From Achromobacter marplatensis (GTDB taxonomy: Bacteria > Pseudomonadota > Gammaproteobacteria > Burkholderiales > Burkholderiaceae_B): DNA of 64,000 nt. The stretch is from the NCBI RefSeq assembly GCF_002209535.1, contig NZ_NJIG01000002.1, forward strand, positions 496,001 through 560,000, in the 5' to 3' direction. Shown piece after piece: positions 42,873 to 50,861 of this stretch. The number at the start of each line of letters is the position of its first letter. Positions within the stretch are counted from its first letter, which is position 1. The notes below the pieces were generated by a model, which was given only the letters and a program-made list of their open reading frames with translations, made no database searches and was not told where the DNA came from. A program made the position numbers and the translations under genes.

Positions 42873-44375
42873 ATGCGTAAACTTTGCGCCGCCATGGCCA
42901 TGGCGGGAATGCTTGTGGGCGGACTGGCCCATGCCCAGTCCACCTTGCGGATTGGCCTGCAGGACGACCCGGACGTGCTGGACCCGGTGCGCGCACGCAC
43001 CTTCGTGGGCCGCATCGTCTTCGCCTCGCTGTGCGACAAGCTCGTGGACATCACGCCCGACCTGAAGATCGTGCCCCAGCTGGCGCAGTCCTGGACCATC
43101 GGCCCGGACAACAAATCGCTGACGTTCAAACTGCGCACGGACGCCGTGTTCCATGACGGCACGCCGGTCAACGCCGCCGCCGTCAAGGCCAACCTGGACC
43201 GCGCCCGCACGCTGCCCGACAGCAACCGCAAGAGCGAACTGGCCACCGTCGCCAGCGTCGACGCGCCCGATGCCAATACCGTCGTGTTGAACCTGTCGGA
43301 GCCGGACGCCTCGCTGCTGTCGCAACTGTCCGACCGCGCCGGCATGATGATGTCGCCCGCCACCTTCGACAAGGATCCGGGCGGCAAGCCCGTGTGCTCG
43401 GGTCCGTACCAGTTCAAGGAGCGCGTGCAGAACGACCGCATCGTGCTCGAGAAATTTCCTAAATACTGGGACGCCGCGAACTATCACTTCGACCGTCTGG
43501 TCTTCACGCCCATCCCCGACAACACCGTGCGTCTGAACAACCTGCGCGCGGGCGACCTGGACATCATCGAGCGCGTGGCGCCCAGCGATGCCAAGGCCGT
43601 GAAAGACGACGGCAACCTGCGCCTGGCGCCGGTGACCGGCCTGGGTTTCCAGTCGATCTCGGTCAACCTGGGCAACGGCGCGCGCGCCAACAACCCGTTG
43701 GCCAAAGACAAGCGCGTGCGTCAGGCGCTTGACCTGGCGATCGATCGCGACGTGCTGAACCAGGTGATCGGCGAAGGCATGTTCCAGCCCGCCTACCAGC
43801 CGTTCCCGCCTGCCAGCTTCGCCTACAACACAGCCTTTGAACATAAGGGGCGCGACCCGAAGAAGGCGCAGGCGCTCTTGAAGGAAGCCGGCTTTGACCG
43901 CGTGAAGTTCGAGATCACCTTCGGCAACAACACGACCATGCAGCAAGTGTTCGAACTGGTGCAGGCGATGGGCGCCGAAGCGGGCTTCGACATCACGCTG
44001 CGTCCGGTGGAATTCGCGTCGCTGCAATCGTCGCTGGCGCGCGGTGATTTCGAAGTGGGCCAGAGCGGCTGGTCGGGCCGCGTCGATCCCAGCGGCAACA
44101 TTCACCAGTACCTCAGCTGCAAGGGCAACCTGAACGACGGCAAGTTCTGCGACGCCGGCGTGGACAAGCTGCTGAACGACGCCCGCGCCGAAGCCGATAC
44201 GGCCAAGCGCCGCGCCATGTACGACCAGGTGCTGACGTCCATGCAGGACCAGCGCCCGATCGTTTACCTGTTCTACCTGCCGTGGACCTTCGGCGTGCAG
44301 AAGAAGGTGGACGGCTTCGTCGCCTACCCCGACGGCCTGATCCGCCTGAAGGGCGTGACCGCCGCAGGGAAGTAG
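42873..44375 (+). CDS. ABC transporter substrate-binding protein, family 5
   Basis: The 500-residue periplasmic protein has a signal peptide (MRKLCAAMAMAGMLVGGLAHAQ) and a strong GAGGGAGAAC ribosome site. Family 5 marks are LRIGLQDDPDVLDPVRARTFVGRIVFASLCDKLVDI, LAQSWTIGPDNKSLTFKLRTDAVFHDGTPVNAAAV and KRVRQALDLAIDRDVLNQVI. It belongs to a different branch from the two paralogues at 3029 and 12684. No permease genes are adjacent. Its position before a gamma-glutamyltransferase-like gene suggests import of glutathione or gamma-glutamyl peptides, as with GsiB, but only by context. Confidence 0.92.
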   Translation: MRKLCAAMAMAGMLVGGLAHAQSTLRIGLQDDPDVLDPVRARTFVGRIVFASLCDKLVDITPDLKIVPQLAQSWTIGPDNKSLTFKLRTDAVFHDGTPVNAAAVKANLDRARTLPDSNRKSELATVASVDAPDANTVVLNLSEPDASLLSQLSDRAGMMMSPATFDKDPGGKPVCSGPYQFKERVQNDRIVLEKFPKYWDAANYHFDRLVFTPIPDNTVRLNNLRAGDLDIIERVAPSDAKAVKDDGNLRLAPVTGLGFQSISVNLGNGARANNPLAKDKRVRQALDLAIDRDVLNQVIGEGMFQPAYQPFPPASFAYNTAFEHKGRDPKKAQALLKEAGFDRVKFEITFGNNTTMQQVFELVQAMGAEAGFDITLRPVEFASLQSSLARGDFEVGQSGWSGRVDPSGNIHQYLSCKGNLNDGKFCDAGVDKLLNDARAEADTAKRRAMYDQVLTSMQDQRPIVYLFYLPWTFGVQKKVDGFVAYPDGLIRLKGVTAAGK

Positions 44376-44396
44376 GCCCACCCCCTACCCGCTTGC

Positions 44397-44455
44397 GCGG
44401 GCCCCCTCGAGGGGGCGACACCGGCGGACCGGCGGAGCCGGATCCGCGGTGTCCC
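44397..44455. repeat. Intergenic hairpins of a common betaproteobacterial type
   Basis: CCCCCTCGAGGGGG (44402-44415) is a perfect 14-base palindrome following GCTTGCGCGGGC. A second imperfect hairpin joins ACACCGGCGGA and ATCCGCGGTGT (44419-44455). Text of this kind is frequent after genes in Alcaligenaceae. It probably ends the binding-protein transcript. Confidence 0.55.
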
Positions 44456-44530
44456 GGATCGGGAGGCACCGTTTGATTGCGACGGTTGGATCGCTGGGGC
44501 CTCGGATCTGACAACCATACAGGACTGCTT

Positions 44531-46330
44531 ATGTTCACCACTCGCCCGGAAATCCTCGGCACCTTCGGTGTCGTGACCTCTACCCACTGGTTGGCCAGCG
44601 CGGCGGGCATGTCGCTGCTGGAACGCGGCGGCAACGCGTTCGATGCCTGCGCGGCATCGGCGTTCGTGCTGCAGGTGGTCGAGCCCCACCTGGTCGGCCC
44701 GGCCGGTGAAGTGCCCGCGGTGTTCTATTCAGCCCGGACCGGGCGCGTCGAGGTGCTGTGCGGCCAAGGCACGACGCCTGCCGCGGCCACGCTTGAGCGC
44801 TACCGTGCCGAAGGATTGAAGCTGATCCCCGGCAACGGCTTGCTGGCCACCGTGATCCCGGGCGCGTTCGACGCCTGGATGTTGCTGCTGCGCGACCACG
44901 GCACGATGCGCGTGCGCGACGTGCTGGAGCCCGCCATCTATTACGCCGAGCACGGCCATGCGCTGATGCCGCGCATTTCCAACACCATCGCCGGCCTGAA
45001 GGACTTCTTCGAAACGCATTGGCCGACGACCGCGCAGGTCTACTTGCCGGGCGGCAAGGTGCCCGAAGCCCGCAAGCTGTTCCGCAACCCGGCGCTGGCC
45101 CGCACCTGGACCCGCGTGCTGAAGGAAGCCGAGGCCGCTGGCGCGGACCGCGAACGCCAGATCGAAGCGGCCCGCGATGCGTTCTACCGCGGCTTCATCG
45201 CCGACGAGATCGACAAGTTCGCGCGCAACACCGACGTCATGGACGAAAGCGGCACGACTCACCGCGGCGTCATCACCGCGGCCGACCTGGCGGGCTGGTC
45301 GGCCAGCTACGACCAGCCGCTGACCTACGACTATCACGGCTATACCGTCGCCAAGGCCGGCGCCTGGAGCCAGGGCCCGGTCTTCCTGCAGACGCTGGCC
45401 TTGCTCAAAGACATGGACCTGGCCGGCGTGGGCCCGAACAGCGTGGAATTCATCCATCGCGTCACCGAAGCCATGAAGCTGGCGTTCGCCGACCGCGAGG
45501 CCTACTACGGCGATCCGGCCTTCATCGACGTGCCGCTGGCCCATCTGCTGTCCGATGAGTACAACGCGGAACGCCGCGCGCTGATCGGCGAGTCCGCCTC
45601 GCACGACCTGCTGCCGGGCCAGGTGCCCGGCTTCGAGGCCCAGGTGGCGCGCGTCATGGACACGCTGGAACGCTTGTCCAAGGTGTCCGCGCCCGGCAGC
45701 GCGACCAACGAGCCGACGCTGGCCGACATGCGCGCTTCCGCCAAGCGTGGCGACACCACGCACGTGGACGTCATTGATCGCTGGGGCAACATGATTTCGG
45801 CCACGCCCTCGGGCGGCTGGTTCCAGTCGTCGCCGGTGATCCCGGAACTGGGCTTCGGCCTGAACACCCGCGCGCAGATGTTCTGGCTGGAAGAGGGGCT
45901 GCCCGGCACGCTCGCCCCGGGCAAGCGTCCGCGCACCACGCTGACGCCTTCGCTGGCGCTGCGCGACGGCAAGCCCTATCTGGCGTTCGGCACGCCGGGC
46001 GGCGACCAGCAGGAACAATGGCAGCTGCTGTTCTTCCTGCGCCACGTTCATCATGGGCTGAACCTGCAGGAAGCGATCGACCTGCCCATGTCCCACACCA
46101 TGCACTTCCCCACGTCCTTCTATCCGCGCGACCGCAAGCCGGGGCATCTGGCGGTAGAAGCCAGCTTCGGTCCCGAGGTCATCGACGGCCTGCGCCAGCG
46201 CGGACACCAGATCGAGGAAGTGCCTGAGTGGTCCGTGGGCCGCCTGACCGCCGCTTCGCGCGACGAGGACGGGCTGCTGCACGCCGCGGCCACGCCGCGC
46301 TTGATGCAGGCCTACGCCATCGGTCGCTGA
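44531..46330 (+). CDS. Gamma-glutamyltransferase family protein
   Basis: This 599-residue N-terminal-nucleophile enzyme is related to gamma-glutamyltranspeptidase. The processing motif GDTTHVDVID places the nucleophile Thr at about residue 409, which would be freed by self-cleavage into large and small chains. The small chain keeps ISATPSGGW, RPRTTLTPSLALRDGKP and GTPGGDQQEQ, the oxyanion and substrate loop region. There is no signal peptide, unlike classical periplasmic GGT, so it works in the cytoplasm. Members of this branch act on gamma-glutamyl compounds, acylated beta-lactam precursors or other amides. The ATG at 44531 has CAGGA upstream; an earlier TTG is not supported. Confidence 0.9.
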   Translation: MFTTRPEILGTFGVVTSTHWLASAAGMSLLERGGNAFDACAASAFVLQVVEPHLVGPAGEVPAVFYSARTGRVEVLCGQGTTPAAATLERYRAEGLKLIPGNGLLATVIPGAFDAWMLLLRDHGTMRVRDVLEPAIYYAEHGHALMPRISNTIAGLKDFFETHWPTTAQVYLPGGKVPEARKLFRNPALARTWTRVLKEAEAAGADRERQIEAARDAFYRGFIADEIDKFARNTDVMDESGTTHRGVITAADLAGWSASYDQPLTYDYHGYTVAKAGAWSQGPVFLQTLALLKDMDLAGVGPNSVEFIHRVTEAMKLAFADREAYYGDPAFIDVPLAHLLSDEYNAERRALIGESASHDLLPGQVPGFEAQVARVMDTLERLSKVSAPGSATNEPTLADMRASAKRGDTTHVDVIDRWGNMISATPSGGWFQSSPVIPELGFGLNTRAQMFWLEEGLPGTLAPGKRPRTTLTPSLALRDGKPYLAFGTPGGDQQEQWQLLFFLRHVHHGLNLQEAIDLPMSHTMHFPTSFYPRDRKPGHLAVEASFGPEVIDGLRQRGHQIEEVPEWSVGRLTAASRDEDGLLHAAATPRLMQAYAIGR

Positions 46331-46420
46331 CCGGGGGCGGGGCGCCCGATGCGCGGCCTTGCGGACCAGGCGCATCGGGCCGCCTTGCGGCGATTTGCCG
46401 GCATGGGCTATCTTTCTCCC

Positions 46421-47395
46421 ATGACGTCATCCCAGCAGCGCCCGGCAACCGGGGCGCAATCCCTGACGGGACAAGAACCGCTTTTCATCGTCCTCAACAC
46501 CGGATCGGGGCGCGGCGACGCGCAGGTCCTGCAGGACACCATCCGCCGTATCCTCGACGAGGCGGGCCGGCGCTACGCGCTGATGCCCGTCGACGACCCG
46601 TCCCGGCTGACCGAAACGGCGCAGTCCGCCGTCAAGCGCGCGCAAGACGAGCAGGGCGTGGTCATCGCCGCGGGAGGCGACGGCACGCTTAACGCCGTGG
46701 CCGGCACCGTGCTGGGCCAGGGCGTGCCCTTCGGCATCCTGCCCCAGGGCACGTTCAATTACTTCGGACGCCGCTACGGCATCTCCCAAGACACCGAAGT
46801 CGCCTTGCGCGGCTTCCTGCAGGGCCATTTGCAGCCGGTGCAGGTGGGGCACCTCAATGGCCGGTTGTTCCTGGTGAACGCCAGCCTGGGCCTGTACCCC
46901 ACGTTGCTGGAAGACCGCGAAGCGTATAAGCAGCGCTTTGGCCGCAGCCGGCTCGTGGCGCTGTGGTCGGGCATCGTCACGTTGCTGCGCGCCCCGCGCC
47001 AGCTCAGGCTGCAACTGGAATACGAAGGCCGGGTGCGCGACCTGCGCTCGCCCACGCTGGTGGTCGGCAACAACAAGCTGCAACTCGAGCACATCGGCAT
47101 CGAATCCCAGGAGCTGGACCGCGGCCGCCTGGTGGCGATGGCGGCGCGCCCGGTCGGCACGCTGGCGCTGTATGGCCTGCTGGTGCGCGGCCTGTTCAGC
47201 CGGCTGGGCGACGCGGAACACGTGATCAGCTTCGCCTTCGACCGGCTGACGGTCCACATCCGGGGGCGCAACCGTGTCAAGGTGGCGATGGACGGCGAAA
47301 TCTCCTGGATGAACACGCCGCTGGAATTCAAGGTGGCCAGCGAAAAGTTGCCGCTCGTGGTGCCGGCCGACTCGCAGTACCTGGACCGCTCATGA
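46421..47395 (+). CDS. Diacylglycerol kinase family lipid kinase
   Basis: The 324-residue cytoplasmic or membrane-associated kinase belongs to the DagK/YegS-like group. The catalytic GGDGTLNAVAG (about 85-95) and LPQGTFNYFGRR (the usual P.GT.N.F loop) are present, as is the C-terminal MDGE motif in KVAMDGEIS. It would phosphorylate a lipid such as diacylglycerol. The ATG at 46421 gives a normal start; no clear ribosome site is visible. Its stop overlaps the next gene by 4 bases (ATGA), so it heads a three-gene lipid-phosphate operon. Confidence 0.9.
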   Translation: MTSSQQRPATGAQSLTGQEPLFIVLNTGSGRGDAQVLQDTIRRILDEAGRRYALMPVDDPSRLTETAQSAVKRAQDEQGVVIAAGGDGTLNAVAGTVLGQGVPFGILPQGTFNYFGRRYGISQDTEVALRGFLQGHLQPVQVGHLNGRLFLVNASLGLYPTLLEDREAYKQRFGRSRLVALWSGIVTLLRAPRQLRLQLEYEGRVRDLRSPTLVVGNNKLQLEHIGIESQELDRGRLVAMAARPVGTLALYGLLVRGLFSRLGDAEHVISFAFDRLTVHIRGRNRVKVAMDGEISWMNTPLEFKVASEKLPLVVPADSQYLDRS

Positions 47396-48186
47396 CGCGG
47401 ATCTTGCAGTTATCCGACACGCATTTCGGCACCGAGCGCAAACCCGTGGTCGAGGCCGCGCTGGACCTGGCCCGCTCGCTGAATCCGGATCTGGTCGTGC
47501 TCAGCGGCGACATCACGCAGCGCGCGCGGCGCGGGCAATTCGCCGCGGCCCGCAAATTCATCGAGCGCCTGTCGCTGCCGGTGCTGGCCGTGCCGGGTAA
47601 TCACGACATTCCGCTGTTCAACGTGTTCGCGCGGGCCCTCAACCCGTATGGCAACTACAAGCGCGCGCTGGGCGCGGTGCTGGAGCCCGTGTTCGAGAAC
47701 CCCGGCCTGCTGGCCATCGGCGTGAACACCACGCGGCCCCGGCGCCGCAAGGACGGTGAAATCTCGGATACGCAGATCGCCCGCGTGGCCCAGCGCCTGC
47801 GCCAGGCGCGGCCCGGCCAGTTGCGGGTCGTGGTGGCCCACCACCCCGTGCGCGCCAAGGTCGAATCCGATCTCTCCAATCTGCTGATCGGGCGCGAGCG
47901 CGCGCTGGCGGCCTGGGCCCAGGCGGGCGTCGACCTGATCCTGGGCGGGCACATCCATCTGCCCTATGTGCTGCCGTTGACGGCAGCCGGCCAATCCGCC
48001 GGCTGGATCGTCCAGGCAGGCACCGCCTGCTCGCACCGTGTCCGGGGCAGCGTGCCGAACTCGGTCAACGTGATCACGCGCGAAGGCGAGGGCGGTCAGG
48101 AGGCCTGCCACGTCGAACGCTGGGACTACGCGGCGGGCACGCATGCGTTCGCCCCTGTCGACAAGACGCTGGTGACGCTTTCATGA
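47392..48186 (+). CDS. Metallophosphoesterase (calcineurin-like)
   Basis: The 264-residue phosphoesterase carries the full metal set: LSDTHFG (Asp9, His11), LSGDITQ (Asp40), VPGNHDIP (GNHD), VVAHHP and GGHIHLP. Such enzymes cleave phosphomono- or diesters, for example cyclic nucleotides or lipid head groups; UDP-diacylglucosamine hydrolases (LpxH type) have the same fold. The ATG overlaps the kinase stop, and the stop overlaps the PAP2 gene start, both ATGA. The neighbours suggest lipid phosphate chemistry. Confidence 0.9.
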   Translation: MTRILQLSDTHFGTERKPVVEAALDLARSLNPDLVVLSGDITQRARRGQFAAARKFIERLSLPVLAVPGNHDIPLFNVFARALNPYGNYKRALGAVLEPVFENPGLLAIGVNTTRPRRRKDGEISDTQIARVAQRLRQARPGQLRVVVAHHPVRAKVESDLSNLLIGRERALAAWAQAGVDLILGGHIHLPYVLPLTAAGQSAGWIVQAGTACSHRVRGSVPNSVNVITREGEGGQEACHVERWDYAAGTHAFAPVDKTLVTLS

Positions 48187-48950
48187 CCGATGCGTGGGCG
48201 GCGTGGGCAGCGTGCCACGCCTTGGAACTGTTCATCGTGCTGCCGCTGCTTGCCGGCGGGGCCGCTTTCTGGGGCATGCGCGCCTACGTCGGCCGGCCCA
48301 GGCGAGCCCGCCAGGCGATCTACGCATCGTCCCTGGCCGTGTGGTTGTTGCTGTTCCTGGGGCTGGCGATGGCAGTGCAGCGCCAGGGCGGCATCGTCGC
48401 GTTCGATGGCGCTTTGGCCGATGCCCTAAGCATGACCATGGATACCTCGCTGCTGTGGCTGCTGTCGTGGTTCACTTATCTGGGCGACCGCAACTTCCTG
48501 ACGGTGCTGAGCGTGCTGATGACGCTCTATCTGCTCTGGACAGGCTGGTGGCGGCTAGCGGCGTTCTGCGCGATTGCCACCGGCGTGGGCGGCGCGATCA
48601 ACTGGTTGCTCAAGCACACCTTTGAGCGCGTACGGCCGGAACACGATCACGGTTACGCCACGGTGGCCGGGTGGAGTTTTCCCAGCGGTCATGCGTCGGC
48701 CGCGATGGCCGTCTACGGCACGGCCTGCTACCTGGTGTGGCGGCTGGCGCCGCCCGCCTGGCGATGGCCCTGCGTCGCGGTCTCTGCCGCGCTGATCATG
48801 GCGATCGGGCTCAGCCGCATCCTGCTGCAAGTCCATTTCGCCAGCGACGTCGTGGCAGGCTTGGCGGTCAGCCTGGCCTGGCTGTCGGTGTGCGTGGCGG
48901 TGGCCGAACGCCACTGCACGTCACGCCGGGCAGAGCAAGACCTTCACTAG
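48183..48950 (+). CDS. PAP2 superfamily membrane phosphatase
   Basis: The 255-residue membrane protein has several helices and the three phosphatase motifs: KHTFERVRP (KX6RP), SFPSGHASA (PSGH) and SRILLQVHFASDVVAG (SRX5HX3D). It probably dephosphorylates phosphatidate or undecaprenyl diphosphate on the periplasmic side. Paired with a lipid kinase, it could balance a phosphorylated lipid pool. Its last 30 bases overlap the convergent Rossmann-domain gene. Confidence 0.9.
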   Translation: MTDAWAAWAACHALELFIVLPLLAGGAAFWGMRAYVGRPRRARQAIYASSLAVWLLLFLGLAMAVQRQGGIVAFDGALADALSMTMDTSLLWLLSWFTYLGDRNFLTVLSVLMTLYLLWTGWWRLAAFCAIATGVGGAINWLLKHTFERVRPEHDHGYATVAGWSFPSGHASAAMAVYGTACYLVWRLAPPAWRWPCVAVSAALIMAIGLSRILLQVHFASDVVAGLAVSLAWLSVCVAVAERHCTSRRAEQDLH

Positions 48951-49349
48951 GCGCGCGCCTGCGTCTTCCGACGCTCCGCTCAGGACGGGGGTGTAGCGTC
49001 CGCCCGCCCCGGCAATCGCCAGGCCCAGGCGTCGCGCCTGCTCGGCGGGGGGAGGTGCCAGGTCGATGATCTGCTTGCCAGCGACAAGCGCCGTGACTTC
49101 CCCGTCGCTGAAGCGTTCCAGCGTACGGTCGATCTCGCGTTCCCGTGGCAGCGCCAGCACGATCGTGTCCGATTCCGCCAGGGCTTCGCGGGCCGAGGTG
49201 GCCAGCGTGGCCGAACCGCGGAAGTCCTCGCAGCGTTCGGGGTCGATGTCGTAGACGGTCAACGCGATGTCCGGCTCGGCCTCCAGCAGGCGCCGGGCGG
49301 CCAGGGTGCCGGTGTTGCCCATCCCCACGATGCTGATGCGCGGGCTCAT
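48921..49349 (-). CDS. Short NAD(P)-binding protein related to 3-hydroxyisobutyrate dehydrogenase, C-terminal domain absent
   Basis: This 142-residue product is only a Rossmann domain: SIVGMGNTGTLAARRLLEAE (nucleotide-binding GxGxxG form), then DTIVLALPREREIDRTL and KQIIDLAPPPAEQARRLG, matching the N-terminal half of 6-phosphogluconate/3-hydroxyisobutyrate dehydrogenases. Those are usually about 290 residues; the helical catalytic C-terminal half, with the key Lys, is missing. The ending VLLCPA is within the overlap with the PAP2 gene. It may be a decayed or a specialised binding protein. The start overlaps the thioesterase stop (ATGA). Confidence 0.75.
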   Translation of the reverse strand: MSPRISIVGMGNTGTLAARRLLEAEPDIALTVYDIDPERCEDFRGSATLATSAREALAESDTIVLALPREREIDRTLERFSDGEVTALVAGKQIIDLAPPPAEQARRLGLAIAGAGGRYTPVLSGASEDAGARLVKVLLCPA

Positions 49350-49789
49350 GGCTTGGGCACGGACCACGTGCTCACGATATGGGCCAGGGGCTCGTCCGAG
49401 CCTTCGCCGGTCAGGATGACTTCGCCGGCGGACAGACGTCCCACCTTCAGCAAGCGGGCGTCGGCATAAATTGCGCCGGCGGGGCTTTTTCGCAGGAAAT
49501 TGATGGTCAGGCTGGCCGTCACCGCGTGCGTCTGGCCGGTCGCGCCCACCACGGCAGCATACATGGTCAGGTCGGCCAGCCCCATCAGCATGGGGCCCGC
49601 CACGATACCGCCCAGTCGCTGGTGCGCGTCCCGGGCCGGCAGCACGGCACGCGCCGTGCCGCGGCCGATACGCAGGATGTCGATCCCCAGCAGCAGCGAA
49701 AAGGGATGCTGGTCGGCCAGCAGGATGTGGAAGTCGGCCAGGCTGATCAGCGGGGCGTCGCTATCGGCGGCCAGGACGGTTGCGGTCAT
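49346..49789 (-). CDS. PaaI-type hotdog-fold thioesterase
   Basis: The 147-residue protein of the hotdog thioesterase family has HQRLGGIVAGPMLMGLADLTMYAAV, the pattern HxxxGGxxxGxxxxxxxD of PaaI-like acyl-CoA thioesterases. It probably releases CoA from an acyl- or aryl-CoA. The start overlaps the TetR stop codon (ATGA), and the stop overlaps the Rossmann gene (ATGA), giving a tight operon with its own regulator. Confidence 0.88.
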   Translation of the reverse strand: MTATVLAADSDAPLISLADFHILLADQHPFSLLLGIDILRIGRGTARAVLPARDAHQRLGGIVAGPMLMGLADLTMYAAVVGATGQTHAVTASLTINFLRKSPAGAIYADARLLKVGRLSAGEVILTGEGSDEPLAHIVSTWSVPKP

Positions 49790-50400
49790 CGTTGCTCCAG
49801 AGCGAGGCAGTAGTTGTCCAGCAACGCGTCCGCGTGCTGGCCCAGGGATTTCAGGCGATGGGTATGCAGCAGCAGCAACAGCCCCATCAGGTACGTGAAA
49901 AGATTCATTTGCTCGATCTCCACGGTCGGGGTGTCCCAGCCTTTGGTGCGCGCAAGCGCGTCGCCCAGCAGGTCTACGCACTGGCGCAGCCGGGCATTGA
50001 GCTTTTCGTCCATTTCCCGGCCCAGGCCGCGCGGCCCCAGCCCCTGGAACAGATACATGCCTAGGGAAAAGTCGGTCTGCCGCTCGGCGTAGTAGCTGAA
50101 GAAGGCGCGGATCGCGCGCCGCGCGGCAGACGGCGCATCGCCGGTGCCCGCCGCCTCGGCCAAATACGCGTGCAGCCGTTGCAGCGATTCATCGAGCAGC
50201 GCGCCGTAGATGGTCTCCTTGCCGGCGAACCAGGGGTAGATCGCGCCAGTGGTGCAGCCGGCCTCCTTGGCGATCGCCCGGATCGTGGTCTTCTCCAGTC
50301 CGTCGCGCTCGAACACGCGTTGCGCGGCGTCCAGGATCAACTGGCGGCGCAGGGCGCTCAGGCGTTCATTGCGGTCGGTACGGGCGGTTGGGGAGGGCAT
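49786..50400 (-). CDS. TetR family transcriptional regulator
   Basis: The 204-residue regulator has an HTH (RQLILDAAQRVFERDGLEKTTIRAIAKEAGCTTGAIYPWFAGKETIYGAL) and a helical ligand domain. It is the first gene of the minus-strand unit with the thioesterase and Rossmann protein and probably regulates that unit. The ATG at 50400 fits the family N-terminus; further upstream the frame enters the operator region. Inverted repeats 30-70 bases upstream are candidate sites. An acyl-CoA ligand is plausible from the neighbouring thioesterase, but unproven. Confidence 0.87.
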   Translation of the reverse strand: MPSPTARTDRNERLSALRRQLILDAAQRVFERDGLEKTTIRAIAKEAGCTTGAIYPWFAGKETIYGALLDESLQRLHAYLAEAAGTGDAPSAARRAIRAFFSYYAERQTDFSLGMYLFQGLGPRGLGREMDEKLNARLRQCVDLLGDALARTKGWDTPTVEIEQMNLFTYLMGLLLLLHTHRLKSLGQHADALLDNYCLALEQR

Positions 50401-50431
50401 GTGGGGCACGGCAGCAGCACGGGAACAGGCT

Positions 50432-50469
50432 CGATAATATCGACGATTTTTATTAATAACAATGTTATT
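50432..50469. promoter_or_regulatory. Inverted repeats upstream of the TetR gene
   Basis: CGATA-A-TATCG (50432-50442) and AATAAC-AAT-GTTATT (50455-50469) are two perfect inverted repeats 32-69 bases before the TetR start codon. The second resembles TetR-type operators. Autoregulation is likely. Confidence 0.6.
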
Positions 50470-50861
50470 GGTTGCTGCTCTACGGGCGACGCCAGGCCGG
50501 TGGCCCACAGGGTGGGGGAGCCAGGCTTACAGCGAAAAGCGCGCCAAAGCCGGTCAGAAAGCCGGTTGAAAGCGGCAGGCTAAAATGGCCTGAATAATTA
50601 GGGGCAGGGCTGAAAGTCGCGTGGATACGGGCTTGCGTGTTTAGCTAAGGGAAAGCCCTAGCAGCTTTGGCGCCATGTCCGCGCGATGTTGCAAGATCCC
50701 AACAGGGGTGTCGCAAACCTGCACTTTTCTGACGCCGACCATAGCCAGTCCCCCCGATTTTTGATGCAATAGCGTCAACTTCCCTTCGCGGAGTTAGGGG
50801 GGCGGCAGGCTGGTTTGCTGGATTGCTGCTCTTGTCACTCAAATCAACGGAGATTTCTTAA
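50470..50861. other. Porin upstream region, no gene recognised
   Basis: This 392-base stretch leads up to the porin. It contains a direct repeat of AAAGCCGGT (about 50536 and 50550) and a possible stem of CCCCCC with GGGGGG (about 50753 and 50805) in what may be the porin leader. No credible protein-coding frame or confident promoter was found. A porin of this type is usually strongly expressed. Confidence 0.4.

Noticed and set aside
46963..47391. Upstream extension of the metallophosphoesterase frame inside the lipid kinase gene
   Set aside because: The ATG at 47392 with the ATGA junction and the family N-terminus MTRILQLSDTHFG fix the true start.
50645..50842. A 65-residue minus-strand frame upstream of the porin
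   Set aside because: No similarity and no ribosome site. It overlaps the likely porin promoter and leader.
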